From Anaerobiospirillum sp. (lineage in GTDB: Bacteria; Pseudomonadota; Gammaproteobacteria; Enterobacterales; Succinivibrionaceae), in contig JARHZF010000061.1 of NCBI GenBank assembly GCA_029258325.1, positions 23,310 to 87,309 on the forward strand: 64,000 bases of DNA. Reading direction: 5' to 3'. How positions within the stretch are numbered: position 1 is the stretch's first letter; each line of letters starts with the position of its first letter. The translations under genes and the position numbers were made by a program. Below the pieces are notes generated by a model, which saw only the letters and a program-made list of their open reading frames with translations, was not told the DNA's origin and searched no databases. Below are positions 26,890 to 36,526 of this stretch, in pieces.

Positions 26890-28089
26890 ATGGTACAGAT
26901 CATACTTAACTTATTAGGCGTTGCAGTAGTTGTTGCTTGCTGCTTTTTGCTTTCTTGGAATAAAAAACAAATTAATTGGAAACTTGTAATAAAAGCTCTT
27001 GTATTCCAATTTATTATTGCTTTCTTTATAGTTAAAGTTCCTATTGGTCAAAAAGTCATTACTACACTTTCAGATGGTTTAACCTCTATTGTAAATTGTG
27101 GTAATGAAGGTCTTGCCTTTGTATTTGGTGATCTTGCAAACAGAGATAAGATGTGGGTATTTATAGTACAAGGTCTTGGTAACATTATCTTTGTTTCTGC
27201 ACTTGTTGGTCTACTTTATTACTTGGGTGTCATTGGCTTTATTGTTAAATGGATTGGTATTGCTGTAGGTAAACTATTAGGTACTACTGAAGTTGAAAGT
27301 TTCGTATCTGTTGCAAACTTATTCTTAGGTCATACTGATAGCCCTATCCTAGTTAGACGCTATATAAGATATTTAACAGACAGTGAGCTTTTTGTAATTT
27401 TAGTATCAGGCATGGGTTCAATGTCAGCATCTATCTTAGGTGGTTATCATGCTTTAGGTATTCCTATGGAATATTTATTAATAGCAAGTGCTATGGTACC
27501 TATTGGTAGTATGATGATTGCTAAGATTATCCTACCTCAAGTAGATGAAGTTAAATCTATTACTGATGTAAAAATGGATAGTAAAGGTGAACACAATAAT
27601 ATGATTGATGCCCTAACAGAGGGTGCTACTACTGGTATGAAAATGGTTATATCCATTGCAGCATCAATTGTAGGCTTTGTGGGTGTTGTAGCATTAGTTA
27701 ATATGATTTTATCTCCAACAGGTGTTACCTTATCTAATATATTCTCATATATATTTGCTCCATTTGGCTTCTTTATGGGTTTAGATGGTAAAGATATATT
27801 ATTAGAAGGTGCTTTACTTGGTAATAAATTAATATTAAATGAATTTGTTGCATTTAAAGATTTAGCAGGTGAGTTAAGTACACTTGATCCTCGTGTAGGT
27901 ATGATCTGTGCAATCTCATTATGTGGTTTTGCTAACTTATCAAGTATGGGTATGTGTGTAGGTGGTATTGGTGTTTTATGTCCTGAAAAACGCCATGTTA
28001 TCTCAAGATTAATTGTACGTGCAACCTTAGGTGGTATGTTTGTAAGTATCTTAAGTGCTTTACTTGTAAGTATTGTAATGTTGATTTAA
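26890..28089 (+). CDS. nupC: concentrative nucleoside transporter (NupC family)
   Basis: Cation-coupled nucleoside importer of the inner membrane. It has 399 residues with around 8-10 helices. CNT signatures include KWIGIAVGKLLGTTEVESF, ANLFLGHTDSPILVRRYI, SGMGSMSASILGGY, and the C-terminal LILNEFVAFKDLAG and CGFANLSSMGMCVGG. It follows the phosphorylase directly and ends before a strong bidirectional terminator. Together they import and split nucleosides. Purine versus pyrimidine preference cannot be read, but the context argues for purines. Confidence 0.95.
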   Translation: MVQIILNLLGVAVVVACCFLLSWNKKQINWKLVIKALVFQFIIAFFIVKVPIGQKVITTLSDGLTSIVNCGNEGLAFVFGDLANRDKMWVFIVQGLGNIIFVSALVGLLYYLGVIGFIVKWIGIAVGKLLGTTEVESFVSVANLFLGHTDSPILVRRYIRYLTDSELFVILVSGMGSMSASILGGYHALGIPMEYLLIASAMVPIGSMMIAKIILPQVDEVKSITDVKMDSKGEHNNMIDALTEGATTGMKMVISIAASIVGFVGVVALVNMILSPTGVTLSNIFSYIFAPFGFFMGLDGKDILLEGALLGNKLILNEFVAFKDLAGELSTLDPRVGMICAISLCGFANLSSMGMCVGGIGVLCPEKRHVISRLIVRATLGGMFVSILSALLVSIVMLI

Positions 28090-28108
28090 AAATAAATAAA
28101 ACTAATAA

Positions 28109-28146
28109 AAAGACCTTTTTAGACTTACTAAAAAGGTCTTTTTTTT
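28109..28146 (+). terminator. bidirectional terminator between nupC and the YgjP-like gene
   Basis: AAAGACCTTTTTAG and CTAAAAAGGTCTTT form a perfect 14-bp stem with a 5-nt loop, followed by T on the plus strand and an AT-rich run on the other. Confidence 0.9.
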
Positions 28147-28840
28147 AACCATAATTTTGAGAGTTTAAATCATCTTTAACTAAACGCCAATTAGGATAAA
28201 ACTTATCCATTAATGCATGAAATCGAGCATTATGACTTGCCTCAAGCAAATGAACTAGCTCATGAGTTACAACATAACTTAAGCATTTAGGTGGTTTTTT
28301 AGCAAGTTGTAAGTTAAGCCAAATTCTTTTTTTCAAAACATTACAAGAACCCCATCTTGTTTTCATATTTTTAATATGAAATTCATTACATTTAACTCCA
28401 ACAATATTTTCGCAATGTTCAACAATTTTAGGTAAAACACTATCTAACTCTTTTTTATATAGTTTTTGTAAAAGTTTAGCTCTATCTACATCTGCATTTT
28501 TAGCAATTTGCATAACTATCTTTTGTCCATCTACAAAAATATCAGTCCTATAACTATTTACAACAACATCTAAAGTATATGCCATACCCCATAAATAATG
28601 AGTTGAATTATCTTCATAACTTTCATTTTTTATAAAGTTCTCATTATTAATACATTCTTTAAGTTTTGTATGTATCCAATCTTTTTTGGACTCTAAAAAT
28701 TTTAAAATAAAGTTATTAGGTGTTCTTAAAGGAACACTTAAAAAAACTTTTTTATCTAGATGTCTTATTTTTAAATAAATCTTTTTTATAGCTTTTTTAG
28801 ATACAAAAACTTCAATATTATCAATCTTTACTGTTTGCAT
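28145..28840 (-). CDS. YgjP-like metallopeptidase (DUF45 family)
   Basis: Putative zinc peptidase of 231 residues. The motif VVTHELVHLLEASHNARFH gives HExxH-type zinc binding (HELVH) with a third His downstream, and the preceding TRWGSCNVLKKRIWLNLQL is the DUF45/YgjP signature. The N-terminal half (IYLKIRHLDKKVFLSVP) is a small beta-rich region. The physiological substrate is unknown. It lies four bases after rlmD on the minus strand and is probably co-transcribed with it. Confidence 0.88.
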   Translation of the reverse strand: MQTVKIDNIEVFVSKKAIKKIYLKIRHLDKKVFLSVPLRTPNNFILKFLESKKDWIHTKLKECINNENFIKNESYEDNSTHYLWGMAYTLDVVVNSYRTDIFVDGQKIVMQIAKNADVDRAKLLQKLYKKELDSVLPKIVEHCENIVGVKCNEFHIKNMKTRWGSCNVLKKRIWLNLQLAKKPPKCLSYVVTHELVHLLEASHNARFHALMDKFYPNWRLVKDDLNSQNYG

Positions 28841-28844
28841 AGTA

Positions 28845-30188
28845 CTACTTTTCTAAAATAACTAAGGTTTCAAAATGCATGGTATTTGGGAACATATCAA
28901 TACCCTCTACACTTAAAACTTTAAAGCCATTATCACTTAAATATTTAATATCACGTAAAAAAGCTTTTTGCGAACAAAATATAAGTGCAATCTTACATTT
29001 ATCTTTTAACTTTAAAAAAGATTTTAAATTATTATCCCCTAAACCTGTACGAGCTGGATCTGCAATAATAGCATCTACATCTTTATTTACTATATTAGTT
29101 AAAACATTTTTAATATCATCTAAGATAAAGGTAACATTAGAAATATTATTTAAATTTTTATTTAAATTAGCACTTTCTATAGAGCTTTTATTAATTTCAA
29201 CTCCAATAACTTTATTAAATTTATGAGCTAAAGCTAAGGTCATAGTACCCACACCACAACATAAATCTAAAGCAAGATTTTTATTACTTACATTAGATAC
29301 AGCATCAATAGCTTTTTTATAAAGATATTCCATTGCTTTATTATTAACTTGCATAAAGGTATAGGCATCAATTAAAAAAGTATTATCTAAAATTTGCATT
29401 TTTATATTTTTAGCAGTAGATAAATATTCAATATCTCCATCTACTATCTTATTGCCTATATTTTTATTTTTTAAGATAGATAAAGATGTTATTGAAAATT
29501 TACTTGCTAAAGTTTTAAGACTAAGCTTAACATCATCAGCTAAATTATCAAAAATAGATAAACATACTAATTTTTCTATAATGCAATCACGCATAATAAG
29601 ATTACGAACCACACCTCTATTTTGACTTTCATCATATAAAGGTACTTTATATTTATTTAAAATATCACAAAGCTCATTTGCAAAATCACTCATCCAAGAT
29701 ACTTCTTGTAAACATTCTTTTATAGGTATGGTCTTATGTGAAAAACTCTCATAAAATCCTTGATAAATAAGACCACCTTTATCATAAGAGAAAGAACGTA
29801 TAGATTTATTGCGACAATTATTTACAATATCCTTATCATAAAGATTATAAAAATCACAAACTTTAATATTTAAATTAAGTTTATCTACATTACTTTGTAA
29901 AATATTCTTTTTAAAATTTAATTGTTCTTTATATTTTAAAAATCTAAAAGAACAAGATCCACATAAGTCCTCATATTGACAAGAGCTTTCTATACGATGG
30001 ATATTAGGTGTAACTATAGATTCTAAAATGCCCTCACGCCTATTTGATCCTTTTGCAAAATAATCTTTTAATGTAACTAAGACATCTTCATTTAAATATG
30101 TATTTTTTACAAAAACTAAATCATTTTCAAATGTAGCAATACCTACACCTTTATCAGAAATATCTTGAATCTTAACCTTTACTACCAC
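28845..30188 (-). CDS. rlmD: RlmD-like 23S rRNA m5U methyltransferase
   Basis: SAM-dependent uracil-C5 methyltransferase of the TrmA/RlmC/RlmD family; RlmD modifies U1939. The 447 residues begin with a TRAM domain (VKVKIQDISDKGVGIATF). The iron-sulfur cysteines CQYEDLCGSC lie near residue 72, with KECLQE as the likely fourth. The SAM motif is ALDLCCGVGTMTLALA, motif IV IIADPARTGLG, the nucleophile Cys in IFCSQKAFLRD and the catalytic Glu in HFETLVIL. Length and TRAM domain favour RlmD over RlmC or TrmA. Confidence 0.9.
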   Translation of the reverse strand: MVVKVKIQDISDKGVGIATFENDLVFVKNTYLNEDVLVTLKDYFAKGSNRREGILESIVTPNIHRIESSCQYEDLCGSCSFRFLKYKEQLNFKKNILQSNVDKLNLNIKVCDFYNLYDKDIVNNCRNKSIRSFSYDKGGLIYQGFYESFSHKTIPIKECLQEVSWMSDFANELCDILNKYKVPLYDESQNRGVVRNLIMRDCIIEKLVCLSIFDNLADDVKLSLKTLASKFSITSLSILKNKNIGNKIVDGDIEYLSTAKNIKMQILDNTFLIDAYTFMQVNNKAMEYLYKKAIDAVSNVSNKNLALDLCCGVGTMTLALAHKFNKVIGVEINKSSIESANLNKNLNNISNVTFILDDIKNVLTNIVNKDVDAIIADPARTGLGDNNLKSFLKLKDKCKIALIFCSQKAFLRDIKYLSDNGFKVLSVEGIDMFPNTMHFETLVILEK

Positions 30189-30325
30189 TTTATTTTCCTA
30201 ATAAACAGACAATAATACAATTATAATTTTACATAATAATAAAGACTTTGATAAACTCTTATTTGTTAAAATAAGAAACTATAATGAACTTATTTTATTT
30301 CTCAAAAATTTAGAAAGGATAAAAA

Positions 30326-30694
30326 ATGAAGTTTTCAAAAAAAGCTATTATACCTATTTCAATAATTGCAGCTTTATCTCTTAACGCATGTACCAATCCT
30401 ACCTCAACAGCTGGTGCACACTCTTCATTTACTGAAGGTATTATTATGGATTATGAAAAAATCTCTATTAATAAAGATCAGTATAATGATATGAAATCAG
30501 CAGGTGTTGCTGCAATGGCTGGTGCTGGTATTGGTCAAATTATAGGTAAAGACACAAAATCTACGCTTGTTGGTGCAATAATAGGTGGTCTTGTTGGTAA
30601 TACTGTTTCAAAACTAGGTAACAGCTACTCAGATGGTATGCGTGTGACTGTACAAACAGCAAAAGGTCCAATTATTGTTGATACTTTATACTAA
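30326..30694 (+). CDS. glycine-zipper lipoprotein, ended early by an in-frame stop
   Basis: Outer-membrane-type lipoprotein related to the SlyB/17-kDa antigen group. A signal peptide ends in the lipobox LNAC, and a two-helix glycine zipper (AGAGIGQIIGKDTKSTLVGAIIGGLVG, written in parts at residues 70-98) follows. The normal C-terminal beta domain is cut: TAA at 30692-30694 comes after IIVDTLY. The same frame then continues with coding-like sequence (AKVRMINRNGKV, TTEGYRTAVED) to TAA at 30820, which would make 164 residues. It may be a nonsense mutation, a sequencing error or a shortened functional protein. Confidence 0.8.
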   Translation: MKFSKKAIIPISIIAALSLNACTNPTSTAGAHSSFTEGIIMDYEKISINKDQYNDMKSAGVAAMAGAGIGQIIGKDTKSTLVGAIIGGLVGNTVSKLGNSYSDGMRVTVQTAKGPIIVDTLY

Positions 30695-30820
30695 TGTTTA
30701 TATAGAAAAAATGCAAAAGTACGTATGATTAATCGTAATGGCAAAGTAACAATGCAAGTATTAACTACAGAGGGTTATAGAACAGCAGTTGAAGATAGTC
30801 CTTCAAAATGCCCAATGTAA
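30695..30820 (+). pseudogene. in-frame C-terminal remnant of the lipoprotein
   Basis: 41 codons in the same frame as the upstream lipoprotein gene, read only if the stop at 30692 is suppressed or absent in other strains. The residues RMINRNGKVTMQVLTTEG are typical of the beta domain that follows the glycine zipper in related proteins. Confidence 0.6.
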
Positions 30821-30833
30821 GATAAGTAAAAAG

Positions 30834-30858
30834 AAGGTGATGCAAAGTCACCTTTTTT
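30834..30858 (+). terminator. terminator after the lipoprotein gene
   Basis: AAGGTGA pairs with TCACCTT around a 7-nt loop, followed by TTTT. It lies 13 bases after the second stop (30820), not after the first, which supports the longer frame as the ancestral gene. Confidence 0.85.
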
Positions 30859-30864
30859 ATGGGC

Positions 30865-30892
30865 AAAAAAAAAAGCATCTCAAGATGCTTTT
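30865..30892 (-). terminator. terminator of the tRNA gene
   Basis: AAAAGCATCT and AGATGCTTTT form a 10-bp stem with a 2-nt loop. Read on the minus strand it is followed by a run of T, 12 bases after the tRNA 3' end. Confidence 0.85.
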
Positions 30893-30903
30893 ATTTTTTT
30901 GGA

Positions 30904-30980
30904 TGGTGGCCCATTCCCGGCTCGAACGGGAGACCCAACGATTATGAGTCGTTTGCTCTAACCAACTGAGCTAATGGGCC
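30904..30980 (-). tRNA. tRNA with CAT anticodon, probably tRNA-Ile2 (lysidine type)
   Basis: A 77-base cloverleaf with acceptor GGCCCAT/ATGGGCC, discriminator A and encoded CCA; the anticodon loop is CTCATAA. It is an elongator, not the initiator. C4-G69 and C5-G68 and the anticodon stem CGA/TCG agree with E. coli tRNA-Ile2, which TilS modifies to read AUA, and differ from tRNA-Met. AUA codons are common in this AT-rich genome. The alternative is elongator tRNA-Met. Confidence 0.85.
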
Positions 30981-31305
30981 AACGTGCGACATTTTACAAG
31001 AAGAATATTAATATGTAAAGTACTTTTTTATTTTTTTAGTAGTTATATGCAAAAATAATATCATTATCATGTAATTAAAAGAAAATATTCCTATATAAAA
31101 AGAAATAGCTATAATTGTAAATTTACAACTCATAGCTATATTTTGCCTTAAAATTTCTTATTACTTATAAAATATTTTCCCTATTATAAGCCTTATAGTG
31201 ACATATTTTGTTATTAAAAGAATACTACTTACTATATAAATATATTTCTCTATATTTGTAATAAAAAAGAGATCTACACTAACAAATCTTTTAAAACTCA
31301 CATTA
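30981..31305. other. gene-free interval between the tRNA and dnaG
   Basis: Contains the tRNA promoter, which I could not place, and the dnaG terminator-like hairpin at 31095-31139. No coding frame is supported. Confidence 0.5.
31095..31139 (-). terminator. terminator-like structure after dnaG
   Basis: ATAGCTAT at 31132-31139 and 31105-31112 pair around a TTGTAAATTTACAA palindrome. On the minus strand the stem is followed by TTTCTTTTT. It lies about 165 bases after dnaG. Confidence 0.6.
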
Positions 31306-33090
31306 CTAGTTTTTATTTATAAAAGTTTGTATTAATTCATACTCTCGCATTAAATTGTCAGTCATATAATTATTTAAATTAGATATAGTGTTGCACCTTA
31401 ATTTTAAGATATCAAATAAATTAAGCTTTATTAAATCATAAAAATGCGATACTTTGTGCTCAAAAGATAAATTTGTAATCTTAGTTAAACTAACATCAAT
31501 TAAGAGATTTACTATTTTTTCATAAGGTGTATCTCTATATTTTTCTATTAAAGTTGCAGTATTTTCATTTCTATTTTCTTTTATATTTAAAAGTAAACTA
31601 CATAAAAAATCTACACCCTTAATATTACCCTTTTGAATAAGTTTAATAAATTTATCTAAAGCAAAGTCATCATACTTTCTTGCAACAATAGTTGGCTCTT
31701 GCAAAATAAAAGATATGATTTTACGTATAGGTGTCATCTCTAATTTATTTTGTCTATTAATATAATTCCTTTGTGCCTCCCTATTAATAGCTTTATCTTG
31801 TAATTGTTCTAAATGATTTTGTAAATAACTTACATCAACATTAATTTTCTTTGATAACACATTTAAACAAACTAAACGTAAAGCATCATCTTTTATATGT
31901 GAAATTAATTCTAAAACAGTATTTATATACTTAGGACCATTACCTAAATCAGTTAAATCATATTTTAAAGATGGGGCATAAACTATAAATTCAGGATAAG
32001 ACATAGAGTCATCTACAATAGAATTTATAGCATCTATACCGTGTTCTCTAACTAAAGAATCTGGATCATGCTCTTTTGGTAGAAATGCAAATCTAACTTC
32101 CTTTTGTCCACTAACAACAGAAGCTACAGTACTACATGCTTTTAAAGCTGCATTTTGACCTGCATTATCTCCATCATATAAACAGATAATTTTATCTGTA
32201 TATCTAAACATGGTTTTAAAATGCTCTTCAGTTGTAGCTGTACCTAAGGATGCAACAGACTTATTAAAATTAGCTTGTTCTAAAGAGATAACATCCATAT
32301 ATCCCTCAACAATAACTATCTTATCAGGTCTATTGTTATTTTTAGTTAAAACATTGTAAAGACCATATAATTCTTTACTCTTTTTAAATAAACGTGTTTC
32401 TGCTGTATTTAGATATTTTGGAAGTTCATTATTTAAAGTTCTACCACCAAAAGCTATAACCCTACCTTTTATATCTAAAATAGGAATAATTACTCTATTT
32501 CTCATAAAAGGATAATAAGAGTTATATTTATCACTTTTCTTTAAAACACCAAGTTCTACTAAAAGTTTTTTCTCATCATCTGAAAATGCTGCAAGATGAT
32601 CATTTTCTAAAGGAGCAAAACCTAAACGTGATTTAGTTATAGTATTAAAACTTAAACCTCTTTTATCTTTAAAATAAGAAAAAGCCTCCTTATTCTCATT
32701 TAAATATCTAATATAGAGTTGGCATACTCTATCCATAAGTTCATAATATTGAGCATAATTTGTATTGTATTTACTACTATGAAGACTTTCTTCATACTCA
32801 ACAGTAGAACCTACTAAACGAGCAAGCTCCTCAACACCATCAACAAAGGTTAAATTTTTGTATTTAACAACAAAATCAAGAGCATTTCCACTAACACCAC
32901 AACCAAAGCATTTAAAAATACCTTTACTTGGACTGACCACAAATGAAGGTGTTTTTTCATTATGAAATGGACAACAGCATGTATAATTTACACCTTGCTT
33001 TTTCAACTTAACATAGTGTTCTATAACTTCTTCAATTGAAACAGCTGGTAATAACTTGTTTTGTATATAGTCTTTTTTTATAAATGGCAT
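31306..33090 (-). CDS. dnaG: DnaG, DNA primase
   Basis: Makes RNA primers for replication. The 594 residues are near the E. coli length. The N-terminal zinc domain reads CCCPFHNEKTPSF ... FKCFGCGVSGNALDF. The RNA polymerase domain has FGGRTLNNELPKYLN, and the TOPRIM fold VIVEGYMDVISLEQ and LYDGDNAGQNAA. The C-terminal helicase-binding part is diverged. The usual partners rpsU and rpoD of the macromolecular synthesis operon are not beside it; here it stands alone, divergent from apaH. Confidence 0.97.
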   Translation of the reverse strand: MPFIKKDYIQNKLLPAVSIEEVIEHYVKLKKQGVNYTCCCPFHNEKTPSFVVSPSKGIFKCFGCGVSGNALDFVVKYKNLTFVDGVEELARLVGSTVEYEESLHSSKYNTNYAQYYELMDRVCQLYIRYLNENKEAFSYFKDKRGLSFNTITKSRLGFAPLENDHLAAFSDDEKKLLVELGVLKKSDKYNSYYPFMRNRVIIPILDIKGRVIAFGGRTLNNELPKYLNTAETRLFKKSKELYGLYNVLTKNNNRPDKIVIVEGYMDVISLEQANFNKSVASLGTATTEEHFKTMFRYTDKIICLYDGDNAGQNAALKACSTVASVVSGQKEVRFAFLPKEHDPDSLVREHGIDAINSIVDDSMSYPEFIVYAPSLKYDLTDLGNGPKYINTVLELISHIKDDALRLVCLNVLSKKINVDVSYLQNHLEQLQDKAINREAQRNYINRQNKLEMTPIRKIISFILQEPTIVARKYDDFALDKFIKLIQKGNIKGVDFLCSLLLNIKENRNENTATLIEKYRDTPYEKIVNLLIDVSLTKITNLSFEHKVSHFYDLIKLNLFDILKLRCNTISNLNNYMTDNLMREYELIQTFINKN

Positions 33091-33135
33091 AATATAATAT
33101 TTCTTTCGTGTTATTATTGTATAATTTATTGTGAT

Positions 33136-33149
33136 TTATCTTAAGATAA
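33136..33149. repeat. 14-bp perfect palindrome between dnaG and apaH
   Basis: TTATCTTAAGATAA lies 46 bases from the dnaG start and 75 from apaH, in the shared promoter region. It is a possible regulator site, though short AT palindromes arise easily here. Confidence 0.35.
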
Positions 33150-33223
33150 CTACCTAAATTATGGATTTAATTTTCCATAACATAATAACATAATTCATAT
33201 TTTTTTATTTTAAATTTTTCTCT

Positions 33224-34069
33224 ATGGCTACATATTGTATAGGTGACGTGCATGCTTGCTACGATGAGCTTATTGCACTTTTAAATTTAATAAAATTTGA
33301 TGATACAAAAGATCATCTTATTTTTACAGGCGATCTTATTGGTCGTGGACCTAAACCTCTTGAAACTATGAACTTCATGCTTGAACATAAACATTGTGTT
33401 AATGCAACTATGGGCAATCATGATTTAAATTTTCTTGCTATTGTAAATAATGTAGTAAAGGCAAAAGAAATAGATAATTTACAAATTCTTTTAGACTCTG
33501 AAAATCTAAATGAAATTGTAAAATTTATAAAAAATATGCCTTTTATGTATGTAAATAAAAAACTATCTTTATGTGTAACACATGCAGGTTTATACCCTTT
33601 TTGGTCTTTTTCTTATGCAAAAGAAGTAGCAAGTGAACTATCTTCTGTTTTAAAGGACAAATATAGATCAAGGGTACTTTTACAAAATATGTATTCTAAT
33701 ATACCTGTTATGTATGACCCTAATATGCAAGGTCTAAATCTTTGGCGTTTTGGAGTTAATGCTTTTACACGTATGCGTCTTCTTTATAGATCAGGTATAT
33801 TAGATTATAAAAGTACATCTATAAATCCAAAAGATGCTCAAACATCAGGTCTATTTCCTTGGTATGATCTTGGTGATATTGGTCGTGGTAAAAATAAACA
33901 ATTTAAAGTTATTTTTGGACATTGGGCAGCCTTAAATGGTCAATGTCAAAGACCTTTTGTTAAAGCTATAGATACAGGATGTGTATGGGGTGATAGACTT
34001 ACAGCCTATAGTGTTGATGAAGATAAACTTTATAGCGTTAAGTCAAAAGGTTATAGTCAAATAGGATAA
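33224..34069 (+). CDS. apaH: ApaH, diadenosine tetraphosphatase
   Basis: Symmetrical hydrolase of Ap4A to two ADP, also known to remove Np4 caps from RNA. The 281 residues match E. coli (280). The metallophosphoesterase motifs are GDVHACYDEL, FTGDLIGRGPKP, MGNHDLNF, CVTHAGLYPF and FGHWAALNG. The gene is free-standing, not next to rsmA/apaG as in enterics, and is convergent with folA across a shared terminator. Confidence 0.97.
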   Translation: MATYCIGDVHACYDELIALLNLIKFDDTKDHLIFTGDLIGRGPKPLETMNFMLEHKHCVNATMGNHDLNFLAIVNNVVKAKEIDNLQILLDSENLNEIVKFIKNMPFMYVNKKLSLCVTHAGLYPFWSFSYAKEVASELSSVLKDKYRSRVLLQNMYSNIPVMYDPNMQGLNLWRFGVNAFTRMRLLYRSGILDYKSTSINPKDAQTSGLFPWYDLGDIGRGKNKQFKVIFGHWAALNGQCQRPFVKAIDTGCVWGDRLTAYSVDEDKLYSVKSKGYSQIG

Positions 34070-34103
34070 AAAAGGCTAATAATTATCTTACTAGCCTTTT
34101 ATC
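34065..34103. terminator. shared terminator between apaH and folA
   Basis: GATAAAAAAGGCTA pairs with TAGCCTTTTATC. It begins inside the apaH stop region, and A and T runs on both sides allow action in both directions. Confidence 0.75.
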
Positions 34104-34107
34104 AATA

Positions 34108-34593
34108 TTAAGAGCGTTTCCATGTTTCAAAATGAAACTTTAAATTGCTCTTTTCATCTGTAAAGGTTTTAGATTTATCTACTAAATCAAAACCTTTACC
34201 TTCCCATGATGGGAAGTATGTATCACCGTTAAAAGTCTTTTCAACAACAGTAATGTGCAATACATTAGCAAGATCTAATGTCTCTTTATATATATGACCA
34301 CCACCTATTATCATAATCTTAGGTGAATCATGGACAAGATTTAAAGCACTTTCTATACTATCTACACATTCAATATTATCTTGTGATTTCATAGTTTTAC
34401 TAATAACTATATTACGTCTATTAGGTAATGCTCTACCTATAGATAAAAATGTATTTTTACCCATTAAAATAGGATATGTAGAAGTTATTTCCTTAAAATG
34501 TTTTAAATCTGCACTTATATGCCATGGCATCTTATTATCAATGCCAATGACTAAGTTTTCAGATACACAAACAACTATCTCAATTGATGGCAT
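34108..34593 (-). CDS. folA: FolA, dihydrofolate reductase
   Basis: Reduces dihydrofolate to tetrahydrofolate with NADPH. The 161 residues match E. coli (159). The N-terminal VIGIDNKMPWHISADLKHFK holds the catalytic acid and Met20-like loop region, PILMGKNTFLSIG the NADPH loop, and KIMIIGGGHIYKE the GG motif; the trailing FHFETWKR closes the sheet. It lies eight bases after obgE and is probably read with it, a less usual pairing. Confidence 0.97.
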   Translation of the reverse strand: MPSIEIVVCVSENLVIGIDNKMPWHISADLKHFKEITSTYPILMGKNTFLSIGRALPNRRNIVISKTMKSQDNIECVDSIESALNLVHDSPKIMIIGGGHIYKETLDLANVLHITVVEKTFNGDTYFPSWEGKGFDLVDKSKTFTDEKSNLKFHFETWKRS

Positions 34594-34601
34594 ATAAAGA
34601 C

Positions 34602-35798
<1,197 letters not shown>

Positions 35799-35852
35799 TT
35801 AAGTAACAAATAGATTATATGATAAAAATCAAAAAACTTTTTCTATTTATAC

Positions 35853-35879
35853 AAAAAAAAGCCCCGTGTAATACGGGGC
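35853..35879 (-). terminator. terminator after rplU-rpmA
   Basis: GCCCCGT pairs with ACGGGGC around ATTAC on the minus strand, followed by eight T. It is the most GC-rich stem in the window and cleanly ends the ribosomal protein operon. Confidence 0.93.
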
Positions 35880-35902
35880 AAATTCTTTATAGATAAGTTA
35901 GA

Positions 35903-36172
35903 TTATGCAGCAATTTCTTGCTCAATAATCTCAACAAACTTGCGACCTTTTGGACCACGAGTTACAAAAGCAACTTTACCAGTCTTCTTCGCAAATAGAG
36001 TATCGTCACGACCTAAACCAACATTTGCACCAGCGTGAAAATGTGTACCACGTTGACGAACAATAATGCTACCTGCTGATACTAACTCACCAGCATAGCG
36101 CTTTACGCCTAAACGCTGAGCCTGGGAATCGCGACCGTTACGTACGGAACCGCCAGCTTTCTTGTGTGCCAT
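35903..36172 (-). CDS. rpmA: ribosomal protein L27
   Basis: Large-subunit protein near the peptidyl transferase centre. It has 89 residues. It starts [20 protein letters not shown] and keeps [15 protein letters not shown] and [11 protein letters not shown]. As in other gammaproteobacteria there is no cleavable N-terminal extension. Thirteen bases separate it from rplU. Confidence 0.98.
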   Translation of the reverse strand: MAHKKAGGSVRNGRDSQAQRLGVKRYAGELVSAGSIIVRQRGTHFHAGANVGLGRDDTLFAKKTGKVAFVTRGPKGRKFVEIIEQEIAA

Positions 36173-36185
36173 TTATTCCTTACTC

Positions 36186-36497
36186 CTAACCTGTTATACC
36201 AGTAATCTTTAAATCAGTATACCACTGACGATGACCTGTAACTTTTTGATGGTGCTTACGACGACGGAATTTAACAATCTTAATTTTCTCGCCACCGTGC
36301 TCGCCTAGTACTTCAGCAGTAACCTTAGCACCCTCTACGTATGGTGCACCAACTTTAATGTTGGTACCATCTGAAAGCAGTAATACCTTATCTAAATCGA
36401 TCTTATCACCAGCTTTGTTATTTAGAAGCTCAACGCTTAAAACGTCGCCTTCTTTAACTTTGTGCTGTTTACCGCCGCAAAAAATAACTGCGTACAT
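36186..36497 (-). CDS. rplU: ribosomal protein L21
   Basis: Large-subunit protein of 103 residues, same as E. coli. It opens [18 protein letters not shown] and has the RNA-binding [25 protein letters not shown]. It is the first gene of rplU-rpmA. Its ribosome binding site GGAG lies in the 3' arm of a hairpin (36503-36526), suggesting translational control. Confidence 0.98.
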   Translation of the reverse strand: MYAVIFCGGKQHKVKEGDVLSVELLNNKAGDKIDLDKVLLLSDGTNIKVGAPYVEGAKVTAEVLGEHGGEKIKIVKFRRRKHHQKVTGHRQWYTDLKITGITG

Positions 36498-36502
36498 AGT
36501 TC

Positions 36503-36526
36503 AAACTCCGGAAACAGCAGGAGTTT
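36503..36526 (-). promoter_or_regulatory. rplU leader hairpin burying the ribosome binding site
   Basis: On the minus strand AAACTCC (36526-36520) pairs with GGAGTTT (36509-36503) around a 10-nt loop. The GGAG is the Shine-Dalgarno of rplU, 9 bases before its ATG. A second possible pairing, GATTCT with AGAATC, lies just upstream. The layout suits autoregulation by L21, which is known for L21 leaders in other phyla. Confidence 0.6.

Noticed and set aside
30904..30980. Initiator tRNA-fMet
   Set aside because: The acceptor G1 is paired normally and the anticodon stem lacks the three G-C pairs of initiators.
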